Origin: Phallusia fumigata
Lineage: Eukaryota > Chordata > Ascidiacea > Phlebobranchia > Ascidiidae
Length of the DNA stretch: 20,212 nucleotides
NCBI GenBank assembly: GCA_008931825.1
Contig: QXVZ01013313.1
Location: forward strand, 3,337 to 23,548
Direction: 5' to 3'
Shown here: in pieces, positions 7,801 through 16,900 of the stretch
Numbering within the stretch: position 1 is the stretch's first letter
Layout: the number at the start of each line of letters is the position of its first letter
Notes under the pieces: model-generated
What the model saw: the letters and a program-made list of their open reading frames with translations, nothing else
Databases searched by the model: none
Told to the model about the DNA's origin: nothing
Position numbers and translations under genes: made by a program

Positions 7801-10046
7801 ATTAATCCCACTAAAAGTAGAAAACTTTAAAAACGAATACACTTGAAACCCCAGAGAAACGTTTAAGCATTTAGGTGGATTGTCAATCAGAAACAAGCAA
7901 ATATGTGCATCTGTGGTTTGTCGATGCACAGAATTCAAACAAATTCGAAACAAGATTTACAAGTCTTTATTTGTACAGATCAGGTTAAAATAAACGAGCC
8001 CACGATCACCACATGTCATAAACAAACCTAGGTACAAAGTCTACGGCTTTACGTTCGACGTAAGGTTGAACTTCCTTTTGACGTTAAAGGCTCTTGCCGT
8101 TTGTGAATGGCAATTAGGATTTCAGGTGTGGTAAACATGACATGACCTTATCACAAACCTACGCCACCAGACAAATAAAGGTTCAGATGCATTTTGGAAA
8201 AACCGCTGTACTGGCTGTTGTTATACGCTTTGGTACGTAATGACTGGACACGGAATTTTACGATACGGGGGTCATGCATACATTAAACCGCTATGGGAAA
8301 ACGCTTGGTTGTTGTACCTTACCACTTGCGAGTCAAAACAAGATCGGTCAAGTTTCAACGAGTCGTGTTAATTGTAAACTTACAACCCTGTCCCTTTAAC
8401 AATTTATGAAGATGTGAACAAAAAACATGGTTTGGAAGAACCTTGGCTTGAAGATTTACAACTTTTTCCTACCGATAAGTACAATTTGTAATAAGGTAGT
8501 TTCTCATGGTCAATTTAGAAATGGGCTACGGAACGGATAATCTTGCTTCATTGACCGGATTTGGCCCGCGGGCCGCAGGTTGCTGACCCCTGCCTGATTA
8601 CGTAGGGCACGGAATTTACGGAAAGGGTGTCAGACATACAATAAACCTCTATGAAAATATTGGGTTCTACGTAGGGGCACTTTTTAGGACTCTTTGTATG
8701 TAATAATATACACCTTACGACGCGAAACCCCAAATTAGGGTGCAAATATTTATAACTTGTTAAATGACCCCTCATAGTGTAATCCTTTGAAAAAATATTG
8801 GTAAAAAGGCGATGTTGTCAAATAACGTGTAATAAGCAAAGAACTGCTTTGTAGAATGCATTTAACAATTGCCGTCAACGGCCCACTTGTTTTTATAATG
8901 CGGACAAACGTTCTAAGAACTGCAGAGGGCGACTTCTGCACCCCACCAGCAGAAACACGAAACCAGCTCAGCAAAACCAACATCAACTTCCGTCCAAATC
9001 GCTTTTTTCGGGGGAAGCCGAATTGAAGCAGCGTCTCGATAAAGCGATGACAAGCACGTGACTGCCGCTCGTCGGATTTTCCGAGTTAGACAACGCGCAC
9101 AAGTATAGCTTCGCGACAGTTTCGTTTCCATCAGCGCGACGACAAAATTTGCCTGGTAATCGTGACCATGCGCCACGATCTTTTGTGTCATGTTGTTGCG
9201 TTCGCAGTGGTAGCGTTCAACTGCGCCAAAATATAATGCTAAATAGGGTTTTTCGAAACCGCGGCAGTTCAATGAGGGGCGTTGCTAAAAAATGCCAAGT
9301 TTGGTGCTCTGAAAGCAACAGAAACTGTTGGCTTTTAACAAAGCAAAACAAATATCCAGTGTACTATCTTGTTGTTCGGCTTTCATATTTACGTTAATCA
9401 ACAACTTTCAATCATAATTTTGTTTAGGCGGCGAAAACTGATCTTCACCGAAAACAGCTGTAAATAAAACACCAATACACATAATCTATAATTGTAAAAA
9501 TTAATCATCAACGAACTGTTGGTTTAACTACAACGTGGGGCAGTGTACAACAGTGTTTCTAAACCTTTGTTCTAACGTGACCCAGACAGCGTTTCGCAAA
9601 AATCTCGCGGCGTGCAATTTCATCAGAATGGCAAGCTTCACTCATTTTTAAGCATGTGGTGGCACAAACACGCGTTGTTTTGCATTTAAGTGGAAAACTT
9701 GTTGTTGAACACACAGTCAACTAGTGACTGAGCTTAAATTCGCGACTATGTGCAAGTAAAAAAAATATTTGGGATTCAAACATTTTCACCCAGCAGTAAA
9801 CTGCTCTATGGGCCCACCGGCCTACAATAAGGCTGATATACGTTTGGGAAGTTGCTTTGTTGTCCTAATCCGTTTTATGTTTTGTCAGATTGTTCCAGTA
9901 TCTCGTTCGGCACACGGTTAAGGAACGCTGTGGCTGAAGACGTGTCGCAGATCAAGTCATTCGGACGCAAAATGTCAATAAGCACTGGCAACTTGACAAA
10001 AAGGATGTCTGAGTTGCCACCAACGCAACAAAAGCTGCGCTCATAA
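4458..10046 (+). CDS. Gene B: single-C2-domain protein, 363 aa, six coding exons
   Basis: Spliced CDS: 4458-4823, 5310-5383, 6038-6277, 6883-7016, 7441-7560, 9889-10046 (1092 nt, in frame throughout, phases 0, 2, 2, 1, 1). Residues 1-58 are basic and Ser-rich with RRPSL at 39-43. Residues 59-122 form a charged, probably helical block starting LLQKAEAFR. Residues 123-171 are a linker that becomes Ser/Asp/Glu-rich. Residues 172-311 form a C2 domain recognisable from FVTVHLF, then TKWKHRFVFNGLDPKTLRS, then KISLGQAII, the order seen in synaptotagmin/rabphilin-type C2 domains. The Asp residues that bind Ca2+ in active C2 domains are not apparent, so Ca2+-independent binding is inferred. The tail (312-363) has RKMSI at 338-342. 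There is no signal peptide or membrane segment, so a cytoplasmic protein is likely. Every exon has a counterpart in gene C. No orthologue is recognised; intron 5 could hide an extra exon. Confidence 0.86.
4946..5054. repeat. 109-bp foldback (inverted repeat) in gene B intron 1
   Basis: The arms (4946-4988 and 5012-5054) begin agatacaagccagtacttgt and pair over about 43 bp with few mismatches. The loop holds a motif (cgacaaacgctgctgtcatcatcag) also present at two other places in the window. It could be a small MITE or a retroelement end. Confidence 0.85.
5310..5383 (+). CDS. Gene B coding exon 2
   Basis: 74 nt between a tttgtacag acceptor and a GTCGGT donor, phase 0 in and 2 out. It encodes NRKICVSLEFHP then SKSRSPEIIEEE. 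It matches gene C exon 2 (PRKLIARVEFLK...) in phase, size (74 and 77 nt) and the xRKxxxxxEF core. Confidence 0.78.
5726..5992. mobile_element. Non-autonomous hAT element (MITE) with target-site duplication, intron 2 of gene B
   Basis: The element spans 5734-5984 (251 bp). Its left end CAGTGATTCTTACCC mirrors its right end, which reads CTGTGGTTCTTAATC on the - strand, a typical hAT terminal repeat. It is flanked by 8-bp target duplications, atcgacgc (5726-5733) and gtcgacgc (5985-5992), matching at 7 of 8. It has no coding capacity. It contains a TGACGTCA near 5815 and ends only 53 bp before exon 3. Confidence 0.82.
6038..6277 (+). CDS. Gene B coding exon 3 (acidic linker and first half of C2)
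   Basis: The acceptor is tttactttatctag at 6037, or three bases later at the repeated CAG, which would remove one Ser. The exon reads SSSDSDEEAECSG, then the C2 strands FQPEIALTAIMGKHL and FVTVHLFGEKQE, and ends RYVTPLGKTK at a GTAAGC donor in phase 2. A longer frame visible at 6065 is the wrong one for this exon. Confidence 0.83.
6421..6495 (+). repeat. Hairpin element with hammerhead-like core, intron 3 of gene B
   Basis: At 6466-6495 the order CTGATGA, GACAA/TTGTC stem, GAAAC recalls the hammerhead ribozyme core. An inverted, partly degraded copy (cactcgctgttgccatcatt) precedes it at 6421-6442. There is one extra T between CTGATGA and the stem compared with a canonical core, so activity is doubtful. 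Confidence 0.55.
6883..7016 (+). CDS. Gene B coding exon 4 (C2 core)
   Basis: 134 nt, phase 2 in and 1 out, the same size as gene C exon 4. The acceptor is ttttcgtcaag, the donor GTTTGG. It encodes WKHRFVFNGLDPKTLRS and then MYFVFVLEATTTKGKISLGQ, the strands around C2 loop 3. Loop 3 has Thr/Lys instead of the Asp residues of Ca2+-binding C2 domains. Confidence 0.85.
7441..7560 (+). CDS. Gene B coding exon 5 (end of C2)
   Basis: 120 nt, phase 1 in and 1 out, identical in length to gene C exon 5. The acceptor is ctatttttag, the donor GTATTC. It reads AIRTKTRRRSPTDEE and later TTTVLAKMDLQPEG, which parallels QIRTPTSHEK and TTIPVTLDLELEG of gene C. Confidence 0.83.
8234..8308 (+). repeat. Degenerate direct repeat, copy 1
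   Basis: It runs tacgta...cacggaattttacg, tcatgcatacattaaacc, gctatggga. The same order recurs at 8599-8663 with indels, suggesting two old copies of one dispersed repeat. Confidence 0.55.
8545..8592 (-). mobile_element. Terminal repeat of a hAT-type element
   Basis: On the - strand this reads CAGGGGTCAGCAACC, followed by tgcggcccgcgggcc and aaatccgg, a form very common at the ends of non-autonomous hAT elements. I could not find the other end, so the element is truncated or diverged. Confidence 0.65.
8599..8663 (+). repeat. Degenerate direct repeat, copy 2
   Basis: Diverged copy of 8234-8308 (cacggaatttacgg, cagacatacaataaacc, tctatgaaa). It begins 7 bp after the hAT end at 8592. Confidence 0.55.
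9551..9716 (+). mobile_element. Possible hAT-derived element
   Basis: The left end CAGTGTTTCTAAACC followed by tttgttctaacgtgaccc resembles hAT ends. A weak inverted partner (gttgttgaacacacag) ends near 9716. No convincing target-site duplication was found. Confidence 0.3.
9889..10046 (+). CDS. Gene B coding exon 6 (C-terminal tail)
   Basis: The acceptor is ttttatgttttgtcag. Phase 1 gives Asp as first residue, as in A and C. The exon encodes DCSSISFGTRLRNAV..., then SFGRKMSISTGNLTKRMSE, and stops TAA after KLRS. The tail is not alignable to that of gene C beyond the RKxSI site. Confidence 0.75.
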
Positions 10047-10296
10047 GCTGGCATCAACTGTTTTGTATATCTATTTCTCTCTTTGTTATGGCGAATGTAC
10101 AGTGAAGCAATCTGTGCCACATTTATGTTAAGTCAAATTTACCATAATCAATGGACTGCTTGTCTTACATAATTTGTTGTTCTGTTGTAAGCAATGTAAA
10201 AATATGTTTTGTACCAGCACTGCCAACAACTTTTGGAAAAAAATCTTCTTGTAGAAACTGCATTGAAACAATACAAGTACAATTAACGCTTTGTTT

Positions 10297-10302
10297 AATA
10301 AA
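10297..10302 (+). other. Candidate poly(A) signal of gene B
   Basis: AATAAA about 250 nt after the gene B stop; the first canonical signal I see downstream. Confidence 0.5.
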
Positions 10303-11578
10303 ACAAAAACGATGTTTGGCGTCCAAACGAATACATGTGTATTGCCTTGTGTCGATCTTTGTCTATTATTGAACCTTGTTGACTGATTTGAATCAAATCG
10401 TTACGAGCTCGCGTGGGCTAAATTTTCACAACGAACGCCTACTGTTGTCCAGTTAATTTTGACTGATTGTTGACGTAAATTGCTGACTCATTGTCGGTAT
10501 ATCGCCCACGTGGTGATACGTCGCTTATGACTTAACTTTTGTCATTACAATAGAAAACTAGTCGCTCTATAATAACCATTGTATACGGTGCATTTTGCAG
10601 GAAAATGTTTGACTTCAAAAATGACCAGTAAGGGCAGACAAAAAATTGTTTGCAAAGAATTCGAGTGAACAGTTGAATCAGAAAAATGGAGCTGCCTTTA
10701 AGTGTTCTGGACCGTTCAAGAGTTTAACGTCAGGCCTGCAAATGTTAAACGCATTTTGACGGTTGTTTTGGCACTGCATGTTTTGTAAGTGGTTAAGAGT
10801 TGTTGCTCACATCTTATGAGGAGCGGCGCCTAAATTAGAACCAAATTAGGGCGGGAAGGGGAAAATGTCCAGGCCCCTTATGCAGTTTCGATGCCTAACC
10901 CTAAAAAAGTCATTTTGCACCTTTTAGCAAGCAGGAAAATAACCCCTAGTGTTTGTGTTAACAAATGTTTGAACTTTTTTCTATGTAGCACTGGTATGCC
11001 GACGATTTACAACGTTGCACAGATACTCAGCCACAGAATGGAAAGTCTAATTTCAACCGTTAGGGCCAAAACAAATAGCCAGTTGAAAAGCCTACTGGAA
11101 TTTTGCCAAATTTCAACAAGGAAAAAAATATAACTAGTTGGAGTTCTTTAGCGGCCCGAGGAACAACATGAGACTTGTGAGCGAAAAGTCATTAGCTTTG
11201 ATGGATCGTTTGTTCAACTTCCCAGAAGGCATTCAACCTTATGATTAGCGGTGTACGTAGAAATTCAAGTCACGCGGTCATGGAAATAAGCGCCTAACAG
11301 GCAAAATATTTCACGCATTTGTGACGTAATATTGCGCACCCTCACAAACCGGATATTGATTTAGTTTGTAAATCAACGTTGCGCAATTCGTTGCAAGGGC
11401 ATAAGTTCGGTGTTGCGAAAACTCGAAACTCGCTTATCTCAAAGCACATATTTGCGTTTTGGTAGTTTTTAATACAATAGGGCAACTAATAGTGTGAATT
11501 AGGTTGTTCACAATAGTTTTGAATAGCCGTGTTAAACAGTTGTACTATGAAAAAAACAATTAATGTAACGATGTAAAT

Positions 11579-11845
11579 ACTTAACCCAGTGTTTCCCAAC
11601 CTTTTTTCGTTTTGCGACACTCTTTGGGGAGACTTTTGGACAGCAGCACCCATAGCGGCTTATATGGCATGTTCATGAGGTATAGGCATTAATCAAGTCG
11701 GTGTATATTACAAGCATCGTTTACTTGTATACATAATCATACCTAATTTACTGGAAAACAATTCTAGTTAATTGGTTGAGGCACCCCTGACCCCTAAAAA
11801 CGGCACCTGTGTGTGGCGCGGCTATTGGGAAACATTGGTTTAACC
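11579..11845. mobile_element. Non-autonomous hAT element (MITE) with target-site duplication
   Basis: The element spans 11587-11837 (251 bp). Its ends are CAGTGTTTCCCAACC and, on the - strand, CAATGTTTCCCAA. It is flanked by acttaacc (11579-11586) and gtttaacc (11838-11845), 6 of 8 identical. Internal hAT-like features include tttgcgacac and tgtggcgcgg. There is no coding capacity. Confidence 0.8.
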
Positions 11846-12639
11846 TTGCTATAATGTCATTGTAAACAACAAACTAACTTATCACAGCAACTTCTTCCTT
11901 ACGCATTGGAAAATATTCAAATCAAAATTTTTGATAAATCTATTTCCTTTTGGTTGGCTTTTGAAAAAATTTGCGTGCCTATGTTTAGCATAAAATGATC
12001 GAATGCGGTGATTTTGTAGACGAAGCGAGTCAGTTGGGGTGAATGCAATCAATAAAAGCACTCATAACGCCGCTTATAACTATACGTGCATTTAGTCACA
12101 CGGTAACAGCACAAAATTCCGGGTCTTCTTAAAATAAACAATGGGCTGTTTAACTACCCAATTAGCGTCCATTGTTAGTGGTGCCCGTTTCGCTTTTCAA
12201 TTCTTTATTAAGAAGCTTACCCTTTCCGGTTTGCACGAGGACTCTGAACTTAAACAGATTTTTTTGACTCACAGTATTGCCATCGGAGCATAGGAAGTGA
12301 CGTAGCATGCGCGCAAAGTTAAAAACCTGCGATGACATCACAGCTTCGATGAAAGTGACTTAATATTTAGTAGAATGCAAAAACGACGCCAAAACCCCCC
12401 TCTGCAGCCGAGTTTAGCTGCGCAACGAATTTGAATAAAATAGGTACATACTACTGCCGATACATCACAGTAGAAAATAACTGTGCTTTGTTACCAGGAA
12501 CAAGTTTCTGGGTGTTTGAGGTAAGCGTCAGCGGTAGGGTTTAAACAAATCATCATTACCAATTATTGAGTGTTGCATTTGAGTGGCACACTGAAATAAA
12601 TCTGCTAAACTACACTCCATTCATGAATGGGAAATCCAT

Positions 12640-12745
12640 GTTTTTGTTCCGTATGTAGAGTGTAAACTTTTTATAAAATGGGGGATTCCGCAATATTTAC
12701 AAAAATACCTCAAGGGTTACATGATGCCAAAAAGGTTAAATAGCA
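12640..12745. mobile_element. Possible degraded hAT end
   Basis: Phrases such as ccgcaatatttacaaaaat, cctcaagggttacatgatgc and caaaaaggttaa resemble the 3' side of hAT elements that end in AAGGTTAAGAACCACTG. The terminal repeat here is lost and no partner was found. Confidence 0.25.
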
Positions 12746-12901
12746 CCGGCGTGGAAGCTTTTATCCTCGCATAAACTATCAATAAACTCTATTGAAGGAT
12801 AGCGGCCTTAAAATAGTACTGGTCATAGACCTGGGTGCAATAGGTTTCTTTCCCATTGCGCCACATTAGACAGCGAATATATCGAGATTTTACTTTCCCC
12901 G

Positions 12902-12993
12902 TGACGTCAGCGAGGGAGACAGTCACGTCACCAAAGGGAGGAGGAAGGAAAAACGTTTCCCGATCTCAAGTTGACGTCATTACGGGTATAAAG
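12902..12993 (+). promoter_or_regulatory. Candidate promoter of gene C: CRE cluster and TATA box
   Basis: Two perfect CRE palindromes TGACGTCA (12902-12909 and 12972-12979) and one near-match TCACGTCA (12923-12930) lie within 80 bp. The second perfect site is 7 bp before TATAAAG (12987-12993). A start near 13015-13020 is expected. CREs close to a TATA box are typical of CREB/ATF-driven, cAMP-responsive promoters. The translation start of gene C is about 560 bp further on with several ATGs between, so a 5' UTR intron or trans-splicing would be needed. Confidence 0.65.
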
Positions 12994-13035
12994 CTCGCTG
13001 TTCGGGCAACATCCGCTTGTAGTTGCGGTTGACGA

Positions 13036-13056
13036 CCTGGTGTCAATGACACCAGG
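13036..13056. repeat. Perfect 10-bp inverted repeat in the gene C leader
   Basis: Arms CCTGGTGTCA and TGACACCAGG separated by one A, about 20 bp after the expected transcription start. It could bind a dimeric factor as DNA; the 1-nt spacer is too short for a simple RNA hairpin without losing inner pairs. Confidence 0.6.
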
Positions 13057-13577
13057 ATGATGTTTTTAATAGAGAAGTATTTACATCATGCGCTATGCGG
13101 TTTTGACAGTCAGGAAATTCGCATCAAGATACATATAAACGACAGGTGTTTAGGGAAATGTACTGTGGGGAAGTTTGAAATTGCCTGCCATTAAGGCTGG
13201 CTGTTATAAAAGTTGCAAAATATCGTAAAAAAGTCGTGTGTTATGTTTAAAAAAGCTTTTAACACGGAAAAGGAACAGAATGGCCGAACAGATACTACCA
13301 AAGTTTCGACAAATATTTGCCAATAGTTTCGCAACCGATAGCTTGGGTGCATTTTCGATGCACAGGGTGGTTACGATTTTCCAAACAAAGTGCTGCAAAT
13401 TTTATGCAGGCAAATAAAGCCAATATTTAATAATGTGGGTAACCGGCGATTGATTAAAAAAGCGTTGGTGTGAATAAAAACGTTCAACACAAGTTTAAAA
13501 ATGTCGCATCGTCTTTGCATTTCAGAATTCCCATTCGATTTGAAAACATTTTTTTTTGCTGTTAAACGCCTGACAAG

Positions 13578-13940
13578 ATGGGCAAGCACGAATATTCATC
13601 GCCCGTGAAAGCCAACTACAACAATAATCTTCCTCTGGAAAGCCACAAGATACAGAAACGATGTCGGAACAACGACGCTACAACATGCTGCATAGATGAC
13701 AGGCGCATGTCCACGGGCACACCGCAGAATGACCCAGAACCCTTGACCCTCCTGCAAAAAGCCGAGATGTTCCGGCGGATGCATTCGAAAAAATGGAGAG
13801 CTGGTGAAAAACTGAAACGCCTTCGGTCACAGGAGATGATCGGCAACTTTCAGGTAGATCCCTTTGTCAAGGAGTACAACGCAAAGGTGGAAGAGGAACG
13901 GAGGAAAAACAAGGAGAAGGAGTACTTAAAGTCTAAAGAG
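13578..13940 (+). CDS. Gene C coding exon 1
   Basis: It starts at the ATG of MGKHEYSS, directly after an AG that follows a run of ten T, and ends phase 0 after ...YLKSKE at a GTTGGT donor. The frame reads on to 13994 but the homologous genes splice at this same residue. Confidence 0.85.
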
Positions 13941-16900
13941 GTTGGTGTTCTTAACCTTTTTCCAGTGTTGGAGAGTAAAGGAGACAAAAACTGATATGAA
14001 AATTTTGTTTTTCATTTGAATTAATTATCGAGTGACAAAAAGTACCAACCCTCGACAAGCTTATTTCGTCTCTTAAATATTTCAAAATACTTAAATAACG
14101 GCATTTCAAACCAATTGCGATAGGAAACTACAATTTTCTTTTAATTTGTCAAATAAAAGTCAACCTTGCCAAATGACTAAAATAGGCATGGCTTGAAGCA
14201 GACAAATATAACTCGAATTTACATTTTATGCATATTTATGGCAAGATTAAATAAAAAAGCATGTATGGCCTTGACGAATTTAAACGATGTTATAATGGAT
14301 CGTCATTCCACACAAATTAAGAATAAACTTCATGTCTTTAAGCGCGAATATTACTGCTGCATACTGACCTATTTTCATTTATTTGAAAAGCTGATCGTGT
14401 CGTGTCTAGTTTTGACTAAAATCACCCATCGCCTTATAAGGCAAAATAAACAAATACTCATCTGTCGATAAGTAGCATGGTTGCGTAGTGATCAATCTAT
14501 TTATTCCCTTCTGAGTAAGGCATCGCAAAATTTCACCGCTTTTTGGCTGTTGCTGACGTGACATTACCGCACAAGTGGCGGGAGGTTTGTTTCGGCGTTT
14601 ATTTACGGCTTTGGGTTTTTTTGCAGCCGAGAAAACTGATTGCCCGCGTTGAGTTCCTGAAGTCTGACTACCCTGGATCGGATTCGTCAAGCTTGCTGTC
14701 AAGGTAAAACGCAAAATATCCCCAACATAGGAATGTAAATGATTCCAAACTAATTGAGCAAAAACCTAATCAAAATACTCCCTACCAAAGGATTGCAAAC
14801 TTGCAATGTAAAACATAAGATTTACAACGGATTACCCACCAACACTCTGCCATTGCTAGCATATAAAAGTATAAAAACAGTCGTTTCGGAGAACCATCTT
14901 AGATTTTTCTTTTTTTCTCGCAATAAAAACTGCGCAAAACTACAGAGGCGTCGTGAGGCAGTATGTTCAACATATTTTTTCAACTTTCCAGAATGTCAAC
15001 TAGCAGTTCAAGTTCGAGCGGACACGAAAGCCAATCCGCTCTTGAGCTGCGTAACGACTTAGAGGACGACGACCGAGACCAACACACCTATGAGTTACAC
15101 GTGTTTGTATCCACCGGCATTAACCTGTACAACGGTGTGGAGAAGGACGAGGACAGGATGCAGAAAAGCCGCGTCAAAATCTACGTCTTTCCCGACCAGG
15201 AGAAGAGAGAAACCAAGCAGAAGTCGAGTTACAGATACCTCACACACGTCGGAGTCACAAAGTAAGTGAATTTGNACGTTACTTCAACAAAGACTAACAT
15301 CACGTTTGATAATACGCGTTTGGGCTTGACATGTCAAGTCCCTACTTAGCTTAGGACCCAACGAGACACGAATACCAGTAGGGAAGCAATTTGCCACTCT
15401 GTAACCGCCCTGAACGAATACTTCTATTATTTCAGCTTGGTGGAGAAATCAACGTGTCTTTAACCCGCCGGGCTGCAAAGTGCGCAGCTTTTTAACAAAA
15501 CAATGAGCGAGTATGAGATGAAAACATTACAATTCTGTTTGCCATTGCAGGTGGGAACATGAGTTTGTGCTCAAGGGCCTGAGCAAAAAATTGTTGCGAA
15601 ACAGATACATCGTGATCCAAGTGAGTGGAGAAAACAGTTCAAAGAAGATGAGTATGGGACAAGCAATACTGGCTGGCGACCAAGGTATTGTGAGACAGCG
15701 CATGTTAAACACTGTTAAATAAAGCGTTCTCAATGTGGTGTATTATCTATGTATAAATATCTGCCATTCTTGGGAGTTGGGTTGGAGGAAAATTTTCCAG
15801 TTTTTTCTGATGTTAGGAAATTATTTGCGAATTAAAAATATCTGTTCCACTCCACAAACAGTAAAAACGAAACACGGAAACTCGGCTGCACGCCGCGAGA
15901 GAGCGGGATTAACTTTCTATTGTTTCTAAAACCAACCAAAAAAAAAATTTCCCAGGCATTGTGTTTCAATCACGTTTTTTGAGTCACCTGTCTTGTGCGT
16001 TACCCCCATGAAGGGCATCGGGGCATTTCTTTTGGAAAGCAGCAATGTAGGTAGCGTACTCAAGTTTCCCGAATTCTATTTGCAGTAAAAATAAAGAGCG
16101 AAACCCAGATTAGAACTCCGACGTCACATGAGAAGCGAGCTATAATGGAAGCTATCCGCAACCCGGAAACGACCATTCCTGTCACATTGGATTTGGAGCT
16201 CGAAGGTAAATGATAAAAGAATAAATTGACGTAAATTTTGATGCCATTTTTCTACGTGTAAGATTGATGTAATGATTGTAAAAGTTACCAGACAGATGTG
16301 TAATATGTAACTATTGTCGTCACCATCCCCACTAGGGTACGACACACCGACGTGTTTGCAAAGTTTGATAAGTGAGGGTACTTGTTGTTGGAGTCTGTTG
16401 GAAACTTACATCCTTCACATATGAGTCATTGTATACAGTTCTGGAAAAATTCCCGCGTTGAAATTTTGGAACACGTATAAAAAATTCTGGATACGCCCTT
16501 GGGGGTACAACAAATTCGAATGAGCCATTTTTACATTTGTTGTTGTTGCAGACTATGTTTCGTTTACATCCCTNTCGGAGTCACAAAGTAAGTGAATTTG
16601 GTTGACAAAAATTAATCGTTTCATTGGGATTAAATGCTTCGGACTTTGTACTAATCGACAGCGGTAACGGGATATTTGTCGCCAAAATAGGTTTTGGACA
16701 GCTAAAACGTTCATTCAACAGTTTAAAGACTAACATCACGTTTGATAATAAGCGTTTGGAGTTAACATGTCAAGTTCATACTTAGCTTTGGACCCAACGA
16801 GACACGAATACCAGTAGGGAAGCAATTTGCCACTTTATAACCGCCCTGGACGAATACTTCTATTATTTCAGCTTGATGGTGAAATCAACGTGTCTTTGAC

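Larger units (their letters stand above)
7561..9888. other. Large intron 5 of gene B
   Basis: About 2.3 kb without a coding exon I can support. It contains a degenerate direct repeat (8234-8308 and 8599-8663), a hAT terminal repeat at 8545-8592, a GC-richer block at about 8925-9280 and a second hAT-like end at 9551. The length against other introns (under 700 bp) fits growth by transposon insertion. Confidence 0.6.
10047..13577. other. Intergenic region between genes B and C
   Basis: About 3.5 kb: the presumed 3' UTR of B, an AT-rich stretch with no gene I can support to about 11,580, a complete hAT MITE at 11587-11837, a possible degraded hAT remnant near 12,640-12,745, then a CRE/TATA promoter at 12902-12993 and the presumed 5' leader of gene C. 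Confidence 0.6.
15249..16573 (+). repeat. Direct duplication 3, copy 1 (exon 3 end to exon 6 start of gene C)
   Basis: The segment from the last bases of exon 3 to the first bases of exon 6 is repeated at 16575-17957. Copy 1 lacks about 106 bases of intron 3 at the n at 15275 and has about 50 extra bases near 15810. Coding differences are few and mostly silent, intron differences are many. Confidence 0.95.

Noticed and set aside
8913..9272. 119-codon frame on the - strand in intron 5 of gene B
   Set aside because: There are no domains, splice partners or paralogous counterpart. It is explained by base composition and kept only as a compositional observation.
10385..10399. 15-nt perfect palindrome (gatttga-a-tcaaatc)
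   Set aside because: It is short and AT-rich in AT-rich DNA, so chance is likely and it has no informative context.
14963..15265. Start of a separate gene at the ATG at 14963 or 14993
   Set aside because: An acceptor lies at 14991 and exon 2 joins in frame; the same exon in gene B has no ATG at this point.
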